DNA of 64,000 bases from Urbifossiella limnaea. Its GTDB lineage: Bacteria > Planctomycetota > Planctomycetia > Gemmatales > Gemmataceae. Below, piece after piece: positions 17,435 through 27,028 of this stretch. The stretch lies in the NCBI RefSeq assembly GCF_007747215.1, contig NZ_CP036273.1, positions 5,192,322 through 5,256,321 of the forward strand. The letters are read 5' to 3'. The stretch's first letter is position 1. Each line of letters starts with the position of its first letter. The position numbers were made by a program, and so were the translations under genes. The notes under the pieces were generated by a model. That model was not told the DNA's origin, did no database searches, and worked only from the letters and a program-made list of their open reading frames with translations.

Positions 17435-18205
17435 TTACGCACCCAGCACCCGCGCGAACCACGACCGCCGCACCGCCGGCATCGGCACCGGCAGCGCCGA
17501 CCCGCGCAGCACCGCGGCGCCCCACTCCTCGCCGGCGCGTCGCGCCGCCGCGCGGCCGGCCAACCCCCGCAGCGCCCGATACCCCTCGGCCAGCAGCGGT
17601 CGACGGCGGTCGATGCCGTGCCCGTCCGAGCCGATGAGGTGAATCATCCCGGCGTCGGCCCATTCGCGCAGCCCGCCGGCCATGTCGTCGTCCCACGGGT
17701 CGGCCAGCGCCGACGCCGTCACCTGTAGCAGGCACCCCGCCGCGACCCACGCCGCCGCCCGCGGCGGGTCGAACAGCAGCGGCGTGTAGCGCTCGGCGTG
17801 CGCGATCACGAGCCGCGTCGGCGCCACGGCCGCGGCCAGCGGCAGCACGTCCACGAAATCGCGGTGCGGCATCTCCACCAGCAGGTACGCCCCGGTGTCG
17901 CCGACCGTGAGGAGCCGGCCGGCGTGCCAGTCGGCGAGCGTGTCCGGGCCGAGCATCACCTCGCCAGTCGGGCGAACCGCCAGCTTCACCTTCTTGCGCT
18001 GAAGCTCGGCCGCGAGCGCCACCGCAGCTGCCCGGAGCCGCTCCGGCGTGTTCTCGGGGTAGTCGGGGTTCTGGTGCGCCAGCGCCGTGGCGAGCCCGGC
18101 CCCTTCGGCGACCAGGAAGCGGCACATGGCCACGGCTTCGGACATCGACGCGGGGCCGTCGTCGAGGCCGGCGAGGAGGTGGACGTGGGTGTCGGCCAGC
18201 GGCAT
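17435..18205 (-). CDS. CpsB/CapC-type PHP phosphoesterase (tyrosine phosphatase-like)
   Basis: A 256-residue metal-dependent phosphoesterase of the PHP superfamily. The metal-binding motif DTHVHLLAGLDDG is close to the CpsB consensus (DxHxHxLPGxDDG), and further ligands lie in ALAHQNPDYPE, VEMPH, IAHAERY and SDGHG. In Gram-positive bacteria CpsB/YwqE removes phosphate from tyrosine kinases that control capsule export. No polysaccharide kinase gene is close, although galT and a surface protein lie upstream in the same transcription unit, so a link to cell-surface sugar metabolism is plausible. It starts 4 bases after the nadD stop codon and is the last gene of that unit. Confidence 0.8.
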   Translation of the reverse strand: MPLADTHVHLLAGLDDGPASMSEAVAMCRFLVAEGAGLATALAHQNPDYPENTPERLRAAAVALAAELQRKKVKLAVRPTGEVMLGPDTLADWHAGRLLTVGDTGAYLLVEMPHRDFVDVLPLAAAVAPTRLVIAHAERYTPLLFDPPRAAAWVAAGCLLQVTASALADPWDDDMAGGLREWADAGMIHLIGSDGHGIDRRRPLLAEGYRALRGLAGRAAARRAGEEWGAAVLRGSALPVPMPAVRRSWFARVLGA

Positions 18206-18209
18206 CGCG

Positions 18210-18815
18210 TCACCGGGCGTAAAGCTTCCGGTCGCGGAGGTACTCTTCGACCGCCCGCGGCACGAGGTAGCGGACGCTCAGGCCGTCCGTCACGGCCCGC
18301 CGCAGCTCCCGGCTCGCGATCTCGATCATCGGGCACGCCACGTAGCGGAGCCGGACCGCGTCGGTCGTGACGTTCAACGCCTTCGCCAACCGGTCGGCGG
18401 TCCAGAGCATGACCCCCGGCCGGGGTACTACCACGAGGCTCGCCAGTTCGATGACCCGCTGCGGCTCGTACCACCCGGGCAGGTCGGGGAGGCCGTCCGA
18501 ACCCATGAGCAGAGCGAATTCCGCGCCGGGGTGGCGGCGGCGGAGCTCGGCCAGCGTCTCGGCCGTGTAGCTCGGCGGGGGGAGTTCCTTCTCGATCCGC
18601 TCGATGCGGAACGCCGGGTGGCCGGCGACGGCGAGTTCGAGCATGTCGCACCGCTGCTCGAACCGCGTGACCGCGGCCGCGGCCTTGTGCGGCGGGTGGT
18701 AGCTCGGCAGGAACCACACCTCGTCGAGCCCCGCCTGGTCGCGGCACTGCTCGGCCAGGATGAGGTGCCCCATGTGGACGGGGTCGAACGTGCCGCCGAA
18801 GATGCCGATGCGCAT
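18210..18815 (-). CDS. nadD: Nicotinate-nucleotide adenylyltransferase
   Basis: A 201-residue adenylyltransferase that joins nicotinate mononucleotide and ATP to give deamido-NAD in NAD synthesis. The nucleotidyltransferase signature GIFGGTFDPVHMGHL (with the HxGH motif as HMGH) is at the N-terminus, and the C-terminal motif appears as IASRELRRAV, close to the family ISST/SR-type loop. LPSYHPPHK is also typical of NadD. It lies 23 bases after galT and 4 bases before the PHP phosphoesterase gene, so it is translated from a polycistronic message. Length is normal for the family. Confidence 0.93.
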   Translation of the reverse strand: MRIGIFGGTFDPVHMGHLILAEQCRDQAGLDEVWFLPSYHPPHKAAAAVTRFEQRCDMLELAVAGHPAFRIERIEKELPPPSYTAETLAELRRRHPGAEFALLMGSDGLPDLPGWYEPQRVIELASLVVVPRPGVMLWTADRLAKALNVTTDAVRLRYVACPMIEIASRELRRAVTDGLSVRYLVPRAVEEYLRDRKLYAR

Positions 18816-18838
18816 GCGGTTGGTGTACGAGAACGGCC

Positions 18839-19849
18839 CTAGACGTGCCCGCGCAGCTGCCCCGCGGCCTCCTCCGGGGCCACGGTCGTCACGAAGCACC
18901 CGCCGCCCCACTCGAGCCCGGCCGGCGTCGCGGTCCGCGGGAGAATCTCCAGGTGCCAGTGGTAATGCGGCAACTCGGCCGACCGCAGCGGCGCCGTGTG
19001 CAGCACCCAGTTGAACGCCACCGGCCCGAGCACCGCGTCCTGCGCCTGTACCACCCGCCGCACGACGCCCGCAAGTTCGCCCACGTCGGCGTCCGCGGTC
19101 GTCTCGAACCGGGCGGCGTGGGCCTTCGGCAGCACCCACACCTCGTACGCGAACCGCGGCGCGAACGCCGTCACGGCCAGGACCCCGGCCGTCTCGCAGA
19201 TTCGCCGCGGCCCCGAGGCTTCGGTGGCGATCAGCTCGCAGAACACGCACCGCCCCGTGCGGGCGTGGTGCTCCTCGGAGCGAGTCAGTTCCTCGGCGAC
19301 GACCGGCGGCACGAAGGGCGTGGCGACGAGCTGCGCGTGGGCGTGCGCCAGTGACGCCCCCGCCGCGGCGCCGACGTTCTTGAACGCCAGCGTGTAGCCG
19401 AGCCGCGGGTCGGCGGCGTGGGCGCGGATCCGCTCGCGGTAAGCCCGGAACAGGCCGCGGTACGCCCCGCGCGGCAACTCCGCGGCGCGCGTCACGTGCT
19501 CCGGGCAGGCGATGACGACCTCGTGCCGCCCGACCGCCGGCGCGTCGGGTTCGACGGCCGGGTAGCGGTTGGGGACGACCCGGAGCCGCCAGCCGGGGCC
19601 GTTCGCGCGGGTGCCGGGGTCGCGGTCGGCGAACAGCTCGCCGGGCGTGTCGTGCTCGTTGCCGGGGCAGAAGGGACAGTCGGCCGGCGGCTCCGGGTCG
19701 GCCGGCGCGGGGTGCGGCACCAGCGGCCGCAGCGCCCGGGCCGGGGCCACGACCGCCCACCGGCCGGTGACCGGGTCGCGGCGGTACTCGGGAAACGCCG
19801 ACGCCCGGGGAGCATCCCCGGGCGCGGGCGGGGCGGGGTCGGGGGTCAC
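18839..19849 (-). CDS. galT: Galactose-1-phosphate uridylyltransferase
   Basis: A 336-residue GalT-family enzyme of the Leloir pathway, swapping UMP between UDP-glucose and galactose 1-phosphate. The zinc ligands CPFC are near residue 58, and the nucleophile His lies in LAHAHAQL (family HPHxQ, here HAHAQ). The second half has CVFCELI and the HYHWHLEI segment. The Pro to Ala change in the active-site motif occurs in several bacterial relatives. The start is a GTG that overlaps the stop of the preceding gene as GTGA, which implies translational coupling. Downstream lie nadD and a CpsB-type phosphoesterase. Confidence 0.88.
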   Translation of the reverse strand: MTPDPAPPAPGDAPRASAFPEYRRDPVTGRWAVVAPARALRPLVPHPAPADPEPPADCPFCPGNEHDTPGELFADRDPGTRANGPGWRLRVVPNRYPAVEPDAPAVGRHEVVIACPEHVTRAAELPRGAYRGLFRAYRERIRAHAADPRLGYTLAFKNVGAAAGASLAHAHAQLVATPFVPPVVAEELTRSEEHHARTGRCVFCELIATEASGPRRICETAGVLAVTAFAPRFAYEVWVLPKAHAARFETTADADVGELAGVVRRVVQAQDAVLGPVAFNWVLHTAPLRSAELPHYHWHLEILPRTATPAGLEWGGGCFVTTVAPEEAAGQLRGHV

Positions 19850-20904
19850 GGGCCGTTGTTCCCGGCGGCCGACCCGCGGACGCCGTAGAACGTCCGCGGC
19901 ACCTGGTTGATCTGCCCTTCCCCGGCCATCACGCTCAGGTCGCCGGCGTTCAGCAGCACGCTTGGGAACAGCACCGTCTCGCCGACGGCGAAGTTGATGT
20001 ACCGGGTGTACCCGGCCGGGAACGGGTTGAAGTCCGACTGGATCTGCCCGGAGCTGTTGCCGTTGAACGAGCGGATGCGGGGCGCCTCGAACAGCGGCGT
20101 GAACTGGGCCGCGGCAAAGATCTCCTCTGACAGCGCGCCGTCGGTGTTGCCGGCGGCGACGACCAGCCCGTTGCGGCCGGTCTGGTCGAACGCGAAGTAC
20201 GACCGACGCAGGTCGCCGATCCCACCGAACACCTTCAGCAGCGGCGCCCCGCCCTCGCCCGGCCCGGTCACAATCTCCTCGCCGGCGTTGGCCCCGGCCA
20301 CGGGGCTGAGCACGTCGCCGACGGCCAGGTTCACGCCGTTGCGGAAGCTCGACTCGTAGGCGAAGAACGACGAGAAAGCACTACCGTTCTCGTTAAACAC
20401 GCGGACGACCGGCCCGCCTCCGAACCCGGCCCCGACGACGACCTCCTCGGCCGGTGTGACGAGGTTCAGTTGCCCGCCGGCGACGTTCACGCCGCCGCGG
20501 AAGCTCGCCTCGAAGGCGACGAAGGAGCGCACCACGTTCCGGCTGGCCGGGTTGAACACCTTCACGACCGGCCCGCCGCCGAACCCCGGCCCGGTGATGA
20601 TTTCCTGGAGGTTGTCGCCGGTCACCACGTCCGCCAGGGCGACGTTGACGCCACCGGTGAACGTCGGCTCGTACGCCAGGAATTCGGCCTCGAGGATGCC
20701 GGCCAGGTTGAACACGCGGACGTACGGCTGCTGCCCCTTGCCCGAGCCGACCACGTACTCGTTCTCGACCCCGCCGCCGACCTCGGGGAACACGTCGCCG
20801 ACGGCGATCGTCTCGCCGCCGTTGAGCTGGAAGGGGGAGAACGACGGCACGTCGCGGTCTTCGAGGCGCTCGAAGCCCAGGCGGCGGCGGACGGGGGTGG
20901 GCAT
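19846..20904 (-). CDS. Secreted FG-GAP-like repeat protein with LExRxxP-type N-terminus
   Basis: A 352-residue protein with GGAGG before its ATG. It opens with RRLGFERLEDRDVPSF, matching the short N-terminal motif common on planctomycete surface proteins. After it come five to six repeats of about 50-60 residues with the pattern VNVAxGDV, EIITGPGFGGGPVVKVF, SFxAYExSFRGG; these are FG-GAP/VCBS-like blades, likely forming a beta-propeller with calcium-binding loops. There is no classical hydrophobic signal peptide, so export by the motif is inference. The gene overlaps galT by four bases and heads the galT-nadD-phosphoesterase unit. Confidence 0.75.
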   Translation of the reverse strand: MPTPVRRRLGFERLEDRDVPSFSPFQLNGGETIAVGDVFPEVGGGVENEYVVGSGKGQQPYVRVFNLAGILEAEFLAYEPTFTGGVNVALADVVTGDNLQEIITGPGFGGGPVVKVFNPASRNVVRSFVAFEASFRGGVNVAGGQLNLVTPAEEVVVGAGFGGGPVVRVFNENGSAFSSFFAYESSFRNGVNLAVGDVLSPVAGANAGEEIVTGPGEGGAPLLKVFGGIGDLRRSYFAFDQTGRNGLVVAAGNTDGALSEEIFAAAQFTPLFEAPRIRSFNGNSSGQIQSDFNPFPAGYTRYINFAVGETVLFPSVLLNAGDLSVMAGEGQINQVPRTFYGVRGSAAGNNGP

Positions 20905-21117
20905 GACTTCCTCCGGAAGCTCGTCAACGGCCGGTCGGCCGCCGGGTCGCGGTCCCTGTAACCACGACGTAGTTTGGCCCCCGGCCGATTGTCGGGCAAA
21001 CCGGAAACCGGCCGAGCGGCCGGAGTCGGGGCGAATCCCGGCCGGGTGGCGCCGGCCGGACCGGAACGACGGGAGGGGCGAAGGGGGCGGGTGCGGCCGG
21101 TCGGCCGGCCGCGGCCG

Positions 21118-21672
21118 TCAGAAGTTGCCGAGAGTTTTCCGGAATCGATCGATCGACGCCCGCACCTCGACCGCACCTTCTTCGGCGTTGGCCCACCCGA
21201 GCGGCTCGATCGTCACCCCTTCGAGCACCTTGTACGTGCTGAAGAAGTGCTCGACCTCGCGGAGGAAGTGGTGCGGCACGTCGTCGAGGGCGAGGATGTC
21301 GCCGAACAGCGGGTCCTTGTGCGGCACGGCCAGCAGCTTGAAGTCGTTCTGCCCCTTGTCGCGCATCTTGAACACGCCGACGATGCGGGCCTCGATGAGG
21401 CACCCGCTGAACGTCGGCTCGTTGACCATGACCAGGATGTCGGACGGGTCGCCGTCCTCGGCGAGGGTCTGGGGGATGAACCCGTAGTCGCCGGGGTACA
21501 TCGTGGACGAGTACAGGTACCGGTCCATCTTGATCATGCCGGTGGCCTTGTCCACCTCGAACTTGGTGCGGCGGCCGCGGGGGATCTCGACGATCATGTT
21601 GGCGACGCCGGTCTCGCCGGTGCCGGGCGGGATCATCATGTAGTCGCGGACGTAGTCGCGGCGTGCGAACAT
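21118..21672 (-). CDS. ppa: Inorganic pyrophosphatase (family I)
   Basis: A 184-residue soluble pyrophosphatase that hydrolyses PPi to two phosphates and pulls biosynthetic reactions forward. The family I signature DGDPSDILVM is intact, as are IEIPRG-type residues (VEIPRGRRTKFEVD), YPGDYGFIPQT and the terminal segment FFSTYKVLEG. The length is standard for the bacterial hexameric form. It appears to be transcribed alone; about 210 bases without a gene separate it from the surface-protein gene downstream. Confidence 0.95.
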   Translation of the reverse strand: MFARRDYVRDYMMIPPGTGETGVANMIVEIPRGRRTKFEVDKATGMIKMDRYLYSSTMYPGDYGFIPQTLAEDGDPSDILVMVNEPTFSGCLIEARIVGVFKMRDKGQNDFKLLAVPHKDPLFGDILALDDVPHHFLREVEHFFSTYKVLEGVTIEPLGWANAEEGAVEVRASIDRFRKTLGNF

Positions 21673-21738
21673 GCGGGGCCTCGGGTGCCGGGATCGTGCC
21701 GCTAGTCTACGGTCGGCCCCGGGGGATGCGAGGGCCGC

Positions 21739-22515
21739 TCACCGGAGCTTCTTCTCCCGCAGGAGTCCGTCCGCCCAGGCGGCCAGGTCCGGCGGGAGCG
21801 GCGGCGTGGGCTCGGCGGCGTAGTCAACTGTTGCGTCGTACGCGGCCCGGTCGTAGGCGAGGACGAGCGCCCGGCCCAGGTCGAGCGGGGCGTCCGGGTC
21901 GGGCTCGCGGAGCGGGACACCGACGACGGGAAGCGGGTCTTGAAGGCGAATCCGCCACGCCTTGCCGTCCGGCCTCAGGTCCGTCGGGGACGAATACACG
22001 AGGTACGTGTGGTGCGGGTAGCGCTGCCGGAGGCGGTGTCCGGCCCCGGCCCGGAGGAGATCGATCTCGACCCAGTGGGCCGGCGACGCCAGTACCTCGT
22101 CCCGCTTCTCCAGGAAACTCCGCCGACCCGCCGAGCCCGGGGTTTTGTTCGCATGGCTCAGGACTTCGATGACGGTCACCACCTCGTGCGTGCGGGCGTC
22201 GCGGACCTCGACCCGGGCTTCCCGCGTCGGCTCGGCCTGGCGGACGACCAGAGGTTCAGCAATCGCGATCGCGGCGGTCGTCGCCGCGGCATCGGGCCGG
22301 GAAAGGCCGACGGTCACGTCAGGCACACGTTGGAACGGGTCGGTCGGGTCGTAATCGGAGGCGAGGTACAGCCGCTCCTCAACCCGCGCGATGTACCGCG
22401 GGCGCACGACCTGATTCAGTTGCTCGCGGATCGCCGATATGAGTTCGTGATGGACGTCCGGCCACAGGGCCGGGTGTTCCAGGTACGGGTCCATTCCGGG
22501 GAACGGCGACGGCAT
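21739..22515 (-). CDS. DUF4058 family protein
   Basis: A 258-residue protein that matches DUF4058 throughout: start MPSPFPGMDPYLE, then VHHELISAIREQL, RYIARVEERLYL, PDVTV, and the core VTVIEVLSHANKTPG followed by KRDEVLASPAHWVEIDLLRAG. The Glu-x-Val, Lys and Glu pattern of this core resembles the PD-(D/E)XK nuclease fold used by Uma2-type proteins. The activity of DUF4058 proteins is not established. They occur in high copy number in cyanobacteria and planctomycetes. It is followed upstream by the sdh genes (59 bases), with no evident functional link. Confidence 0.85.
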   Translation of the reverse strand: MPSPFPGMDPYLEHPALWPDVHHELISAIREQLNQVVRPRYIARVEERLYLASDYDPTDPFQRVPDVTVGLSRPDAAATTAAIAIAEPLVVRQAEPTREARVEVRDARTHEVVTVIEVLSHANKTPGSAGRRSFLEKRDEVLASPAHWVEIDLLRAGAGHRLRQRYPHHTYLVYSSPTDLRPDGKAWRIRLQDPLPVVGVPLREPDPDAPLDLGRALVLAYDRAAYDATVDYAAEPTPPLPPDLAAWADGLLREKKLR

Positions 22516-22574
22516 GGCGACCTCCGCGGGGGACGACGGGATTGTACCACGCCGCCGCGACCCGCCGAAGGCGG

Positions 22575-23327
22575 CTACTTCACCGCCGTCGCCAGGGTGC
22601 TGCCGACGTAGTCGCGGTTCAGCTGCGCGATGTGCTCGACGCTGATCTCCTTCGGGCAGGCGGCCTCGCACTCGTTGATGTTCGTGCAGTGCCCGAAGCC
22701 CTCGCGGTCGTGCGCCGCCACCACCGCCCGCACCCGGTCGTGCCGCTCCGCCTGGCCCTGCGGCAGGTGCGCCAGGTGGCTCACCTTCGCCGCCGTGAAC
22801 AACATCGCGCTCGCGTTCGGGCACGCCGCCACGCACGCCCCGCAGCCGATGCACTCGGCCGCGTCCATCGCCAGTTCCTGCTGCACCTTCGCCACCGGCA
22901 GCGAGTTGCCGTCCGGGGCGCCGCCGGTGTTCACCCCCACGAACCCGCCGGCCTGGATTATGCGGTCGAACGCGCTCCGGTCGGTACACAGGTCGCGGAC
23001 CACCGGGAACGCCTTCGCCCGCCACGGCTCGATGGTGATGGTGTCGCCGTCGCGGAAGCTGCGCATGTGCAGCTGGCACGCGGTCGTGGCGCGCTCCGGG
23101 CCGTGCGCCTGGCCGTTGATCATGAGCGCGCACGACCCGCAGATGCCTTCGCGGCAGTCCTGGTCGAACGCGACCGGTTCCTCGTTCTTCTTGATGAGCT
23201 GCTCGTTGAGGATGTCGAGCATCTCCAGGAACGACATGTCCGGGCTTACCCCGTCGAGCGGGTACGAGACCATCCGGCCGGGGGCGGTCCGGTTCTGCTG
23301 CCGCCAGACGTGAAGGATCAGTTTCAT
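22575..23327 (-). CDS. sdhB: Succinate dehydrogenase iron-sulfur subunit
   Basis: A 250-residue subunit of complex II that carries electrons from the flavin to quinone. The plant-ferredoxin domain holds the 2Fe-2S ligands in CREGICGSC plus a later Cys. The C-terminal domain holds [12 protein letters not shown] for the 4Fe-4S cluster and [15 protein letters not shown] for the 3Fe-4S cluster. The sequence is of the type B form, as in epsilonproteobacterial and Bacillus enzymes that pair with a single cytochrome b subunit. It is the third gene of sdhC-sdhA-sdhB. The spacer before it contains a tandem repeat that starts right after the start codon region. Confidence 0.95.
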   Translation of the reverse strand: MKLILHVWRQQNRTAPGRMVSYPLDGVSPDMSFLEMLDILNEQLIKKNEEPVAFDQDCREGICGSCALMINGQAHGPERATTACQLHMRSFRDGDTITIEPWRAKAFPVVRDLCTDRSAFDRIIQAGGFVGVNTGGAPDGNSLPVAKVQQELAMDAAECIGCGACVAACPNASAMLFTAAKVSHLAHLPQGQAERHDRVRAVVAAHDREGFGHCTNINECEAACPKEISVEHIAQLNRDYVGSTLATAVK

Positions 23328-23410
23328 GTTTCGAGTTCAGAGTTTCGAGTCCAGAGTTTCGAGCCGTTGAGCCCGACCGGCTCAACTCGGAACTCGAAAC
23401 TCGAAACGAG
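23328..23410. repeat. Tandem and inverted repeat between sdhA and sdhB
   Basis: GTTTCGAGTTCAGA recurs with a 14-base period at 23328, 23342 and (partly) 23356. Near 23385-23407 the reverse complement (CTCGAAACTCGAAAC) follows, and the centre has GTTGAGCC facing GGCTCAAC. The element lies immediately upstream of the sdhB start codon, where a ribosome site would be expected, and can fold into a hairpin in the mRNA. Confidence 0.7.
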
Positions 23411-23416
23411 GAACTG

Positions 23417-25351
23417 TTACTTGTAGCTCCGCTTCGTCGGCTTCGCGACCTCGAACGCCAGCGGCTCGACGTGACGGGCCGGTTCCTTGCCGGGGCCCGC
23501 GTACTCCCACGCCGCGACGTGCTGGAAGTGGTCGTCGTCCCGTTCGCACTCGCCGTTCGGCTTACCGTTGTCGTCCTTCTGCTGGTACTCCAGCCGGAAG
23601 TGGGCGCCGCAGCTCTCCTCGCGGGCCAGCGCGTCGCGGGCCAGCAGTTCGCCAAACTCCAGGTAGTCGGCGACCCGGTTCGCCCGCTCCAGCGCCGTGT
23701 TCAGGTCGTCGGCCGAGCCGGGGACGTTGACGTTCTCCCAGAACTCGGCCCGGAGTTCCTGTATCCGGGCGATCGCCTCCGTAAGGGACTGCCGCGTCCG
23801 GGCCATCCCCACATTGTCCCACATCACCTTCCCCGACTCGCGGTGGAAGTCGGTCGCCGTCTTCTTCCCCTTGATCGCCAGCAGCTTCTTGATCTTCTCC
23901 GTCGCCTCGGCCTCGGTGCGGCGCACCTCGGGGTGGTCGAGCGGCAGCGCCCCCGGCTTCTCGCCCGCGAGCCAGTGCGTCAGCGTGTACGGCAGCACGA
24001 AGTAGCCGTCGGCCAGCCCCTGCATCAGGGCACTCGCCCCGAGCCGGTTCGCCCCGTGGTCGGAGAAGTTGGCCTCGCCGGCGACGAACAGGCCGGGCAC
24101 GTTCGACATCAGTTCGTAGTTCACCCACAGCCCGCCCATCGTGTAGTGGACGGCGGGGTAAATGCGCATCGGCCGCTCGTACCCGCTCTCGGCGGTGATC
24201 CGCTCGTACATCTCGAACAGGTTGCCGTACTTGTCGGCGATCTTGTCCTTGCCCTGCTTCTGGATGGCGGCGCCGAAGTCGAGGTAAACGCCGCGGCCGC
24301 CGGGGCCGACGCCGCGGCCGGCGTCGCACGCCTCCTTCGCGGCCCGGCTGGCGATGTCGCGCGGGGCCAGGTTGCCGTAGCTCGGGTACTTCCGCTCCAG
24401 GAAGTAATCGCGGTCCGGCTCGGCGATCTGGCCCGGGTGCTTGCCGATGTCGCTGGTGTTCTTCGGCACCCAGATGCGGCCGTCGTTGCGGAGGCTCTCG
24501 CTCATCAGCGTCAACTTCGACTGGTGGTCGCCGGTGACGGGGATGCACGTCGGGTGGATCTGGGTGTAGCACGGGTTGGCGAACGCGGCCCCGCGCTTGT
24601 GCGCCCGGTACGTCGCGCTGACGTTGCAGCCGTTGGCGTTCGTGCTGAGGTAGAACACGTTCCCGTAGCCGCCGGTCGCCAGCACCACGGCGTCGGCGGT
24701 GAACGACTCGATCTTGCCGGTCTCGAGGTGCCGCGTGACGATCCCGCGGGCGCGGCCGTCGGCGACGATGAGGTCGATCATCTCGCAGCGGGGGAACATC
24801 TTGACCGTGCCCAGGCCGATCTGCCGGCTGAGCGCCTGGTACGCGCCGAGGAGGAGTTGCTGGCCGGTCTGCCCGCGGCAGTAGAAGGTGCGCTGCAACT
24901 GCGCGCCGCCGAAGCTGCGCGTGTCCAGAAGCCCGCCGTACTCGCGGGCGAACGGCACGCCCTGGGCGACGCACTGGTCGATGATGTTCACCGACTCCTC
25001 GGCGAGCCGGTGGACGTTCGCCTCGCGGCTGCGGAAGTCGCCGCCCTTGATGGTGTCGTAGAAGAGGCGGTGGACCGAGTCGCCGTCGTTGCGGTAGTTC
25101 TTGGCGGCGTTGATGCCGCCCTGGGCGGCGATACTGTGGGCGCGGCGCGGCGAGTCCTGGTAGCAGAACGCCCGGACGTTGTACCCGAGTTCGGCCAGCG
25201 TCGCGGCGGCGGCCCCGCCGGCGAGGCCGGTGCCGACCACGAGGACGGTGTACTTCCGCTTGTTGGCCGGGTTGATGAGGCGCTGGTTCTCCTTGAACCG
25301 CGTCCACTTCTCGGCCAGCGGGCCGCCCGGCACCTTCGCGTCGAGATTCAT
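23417..25351 (-). CDS. sdhA: Succinate dehydrogenase flavoprotein subunit
   Basis: A 644-residue FAD-dependent subunit that oxidises succinate to fumarate. The dinucleotide-binding motif is [19 protein letters not shown], and the covalent FAD site is [12 protein letters not shown] with the conserved His. Substrate-site residues lie in HPTCIP-like [12 protein letters not shown] and in HYTMGGLWV. The long C-terminal helical domain is normal. It belongs to the type B (menaquinone-type or fumarate-reductase-like) family. It starts 25 bases after the cytochrome b subunit gene and is followed by sdhB. Confidence 0.95.
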   Translation of the reverse strand: MNLDAKVPGGPLAEKWTRFKENQRLINPANKRKYTVLVVGTGLAGGAAAATLAELGYNVRAFCYQDSPRRAHSIAAQGGINAAKNYRNDGDSVHRLFYDTIKGGDFRSREANVHRLAEESVNIIDQCVAQGVPFAREYGGLLDTRSFGGAQLQRTFYCRGQTGQQLLLGAYQALSRQIGLGTVKMFPRCEMIDLIVADGRARGIVTRHLETGKIESFTADAVVLATGGYGNVFYLSTNANGCNVSATYRAHKRGAAFANPCYTQIHPTCIPVTGDHQSKLTLMSESLRNDGRIWVPKNTSDIGKHPGQIAEPDRDYFLERKYPSYGNLAPRDIASRAAKEACDAGRGVGPGGRGVYLDFGAAIQKQGKDKIADKYGNLFEMYERITAESGYERPMRIYPAVHYTMGGLWVNYELMSNVPGLFVAGEANFSDHGANRLGASALMQGLADGYFVLPYTLTHWLAGEKPGALPLDHPEVRRTEAEATEKIKKLLAIKGKKTATDFHRESGKVMWDNVGMARTRQSLTEAIARIQELRAEFWENVNVPGSADDLNTALERANRVADYLEFGELLARDALAREESCGAHFRLEYQQKDDNGKPNGECERDDDHFQHVAAWEYAGPGKEPARHVEPLAFEVAKPTKRSYK

Positions 25352-25376
25352 TTTGGGGTCACCCGAGTCCGTGTCT

Positions 25377-26186
25377 TCAGCCCGCCGGGTACTGTGACTT
25401 CAGCCACCCGAGTTGAACCGCTAGCACCAGCGCCACGTTCCCCACGAGGATCGTCAGCGCGACGAGCAGGCCGAGAATGTCGATGCCGCCGCGGAGGCGG
25501 GCGTTCTTCAGGCCGAGGGTCTGGAACACGCTCGGGATCCCGTGCCGCAGGTGGACGAACAACACAACCTGGGCGACGAGGTAGACGGCGATCATGCCCC
25601 AGTTCGAGAACCCGGCCACGACCATCTCGTACACGTCGTGCCGGCCCTTGGCGTCCACAAGGTCGAAGTAGTTCTTCCACACCTTCTGGCCGGTGGTGGC
25701 GTCGGTCACCTGCACGCCCTTCACCCAGCCGAACGTGTAGTGGGCGAGGTGGAACAGCGTGAACAGCCCGACCACGACGCCGGTGTAGACCATCGTGCGG
25801 CTGGCCACGCCGGCCTGCGCCGGGCGGTACACCTGGTACGGCACCGGCCGGGCCGCGACGGACCGAAGTTTCAACCGCAGCGCGAGTGCGAGGTGCAACA
25901 CGAACAGGGCGAGAAGCCCGCCGCGGGCGATCCAGATGAGGGCGCCGAGATCGTGCTTGAGGAAGTAGGCGTAGGCGTTGATCGCGTCCGGCCCCTGAAG
26001 CACCTTCAGGTTGCCGATCATGTGGAACACGACGAACCCGACCAGCGCGGTGCCGGTGAGTGCGACGAGGAGTTTGCCGCCGACCGTGGAATCGAGCAGG
26101 GACGCGGTGAACGCCTTGGCGTCCGGCCCCTTGCGGTCTTTGGCCGGCCCCTTCGGGTGGCGAACGCCGGTGGTGGCGGTTTCCAT
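25377..26186 (-). CDS. sdhC: Succinate dehydrogenase cytochrome b subunit
   Basis: A 269-residue membrane subunit with five predicted helices, which anchors SdhA/SdhB and binds heme b and quinone. Helix I is at about 33-55 ([20 protein letters not shown], with a heme-ligand His), helix II follows YFLKHDL, then [27 protein letters not shown] and the last helix near 240-260. His residues in HMIGNL, VLHLAL, LFHLAH and VHLRHG are heme ligand candidates, as in the diheme single-subunit type B enzymes. The N-terminal 30 residues are a soluble, basic extension. First gene of the sdhCAB unit. Confidence 0.9.
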   Translation of the reverse strand: METATTGVRHPKGPAKDRKGPDAKAFTASLLDSTVGGKLLVALTGTALVGFVVFHMIGNLKVLQGPDAINAYAYFLKHDLGALIWIARGGLLALFVLHLALALRLKLRSVAARPVPYQVYRPAQAGVASRTMVYTGVVVGLFTLFHLAHYTFGWVKGVQVTDATTGQKVWKNYFDLVDAKGRHDVYEMVVAGFSNWGMIAVYLVAQVVLFVHLRHGIPSVFQTLGLKNARLRGGIDILGLLVALTILVGNVALVLAVQLGWLKSQYPAG

Positions 26187-26278
26187 GCGGTGTGCGGGCG
26201 GTGAGGGTGGCGGGACGGCTACGTCATTCTAGGAGCGCCGCCCGCCCGCGTCCCACAAGCTGACCGACAACGGCCGGA

Positions 26279-27025
26279 TCAGCGGCCGCCCGCCGGCAGC
26301 GGCCGCGTCCAAACGTCGGCCATCAGCTCGTAGATCGCCGGCTCACTCTCCTTCAGTTCGGCCCGCGTGAACGGGAAGAAGTCGTTCACTCCGAAGTACG
26401 CCTCCGTCATCTCCGCAAAGAACTCCATCGGGTTCGTCAGGGCGTAGTGCTTGACCCGCCGGCCGTCGTACAGCAGCGCCTTCTCGCCGCGGCCGCTCGC
26501 CCGGTACGCCTCGAACGCCTCGCGGACGCGCGGGTTGTCGAACCCCAGCACCTGGTCGTGGTACGCGTGCGCCAGCTCGTGCAGGATTACCCACGGCATG
26601 TCGCTGACGTTCCGCTTCGTGGCCAGGTCGGCGGCCCGCGGCAGGTGGACGCACTTCGCCAGGTTCGTGGCGTACCCGTTGTTCTTCAGCCAGCCGGCGC
26701 TCGGGTGGTACTGCATCGGGCCGATCTGGCCGTAGTCGAGGTCGAGCTGGATGGTCACCTTTCGCAGCTTCGCCAGCCGGTCGGGCGGCATCACGATGAT
26801 GATGTCGGCCAGCTTGTTCTCCAGGAACCGCAGCGACGTCCGCCGCAGGTCGTCGTTCCCCGGCAGCTTGAGCCGGTCGTCCACGCGGACGTTCCAGCCC
26901 TCGATCACGTGCGTGGTGTGGGCCGCCGGCAGCGGCACGACCGGCCGCGGCGGCGGGGCGACCGGGAGCGGGTCGGCGGCCGTGGCGGAGGCCGTCAGCA
27001 GCAAAGTGGCGAGGAGGCGGGTCAT
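26279..27025 (-). CDS. Secreted zinc metallopeptidase-like protein (HELAH)
   Basis: A 248-residue exported protein with a signal peptide (about residues 1-17). The zinc motif HELAH occurs in MPWVILHELAHAYHDQ, and a downstream Glu, as in EFFAEMTEAYFG, is the likely third ligand (gluzincin pattern). This combination resembles the catalytic domain of the anthrax lethal factor/Pro-Pro endopeptidase class and planctomycete hypothetical proteins. Substrates are unknown. The gene starts 3 bases after the S1 protease gene ends, so the two are probably cotranscribed and may act in the same compartment. Confidence 0.75.
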   Translation of the reverse strand: MTRLLATLLLTASATAADPLPVAPPPRPVVPLPAAHTTHVIEGWNVRVDDRLKLPGNDDLRRTSLRFLENKLADIIIVMPPDRLAKLRKVTIQLDLDYGQIGPMQYHPSAGWLKNNGYATNLAKCVHLPRAADLATKRNVSDMPWVILHELAHAYHDQVLGFDNPRVREAFEAYRASGRGEKALLYDGRRVKHYALTNPMEFFAEMTEAYFGVNDFFPFTRAELKESEPAIYELMADVWTRPLPAGGR

Positions 27026-27028
27026 GGA

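Noticed and set aside
23471-25762. Plus-strand frame of 763 codons opposite sdhA
   Set aside because: Shadow of sdhA, whose FAD and substrate motifs are certain. No domain in the translation.
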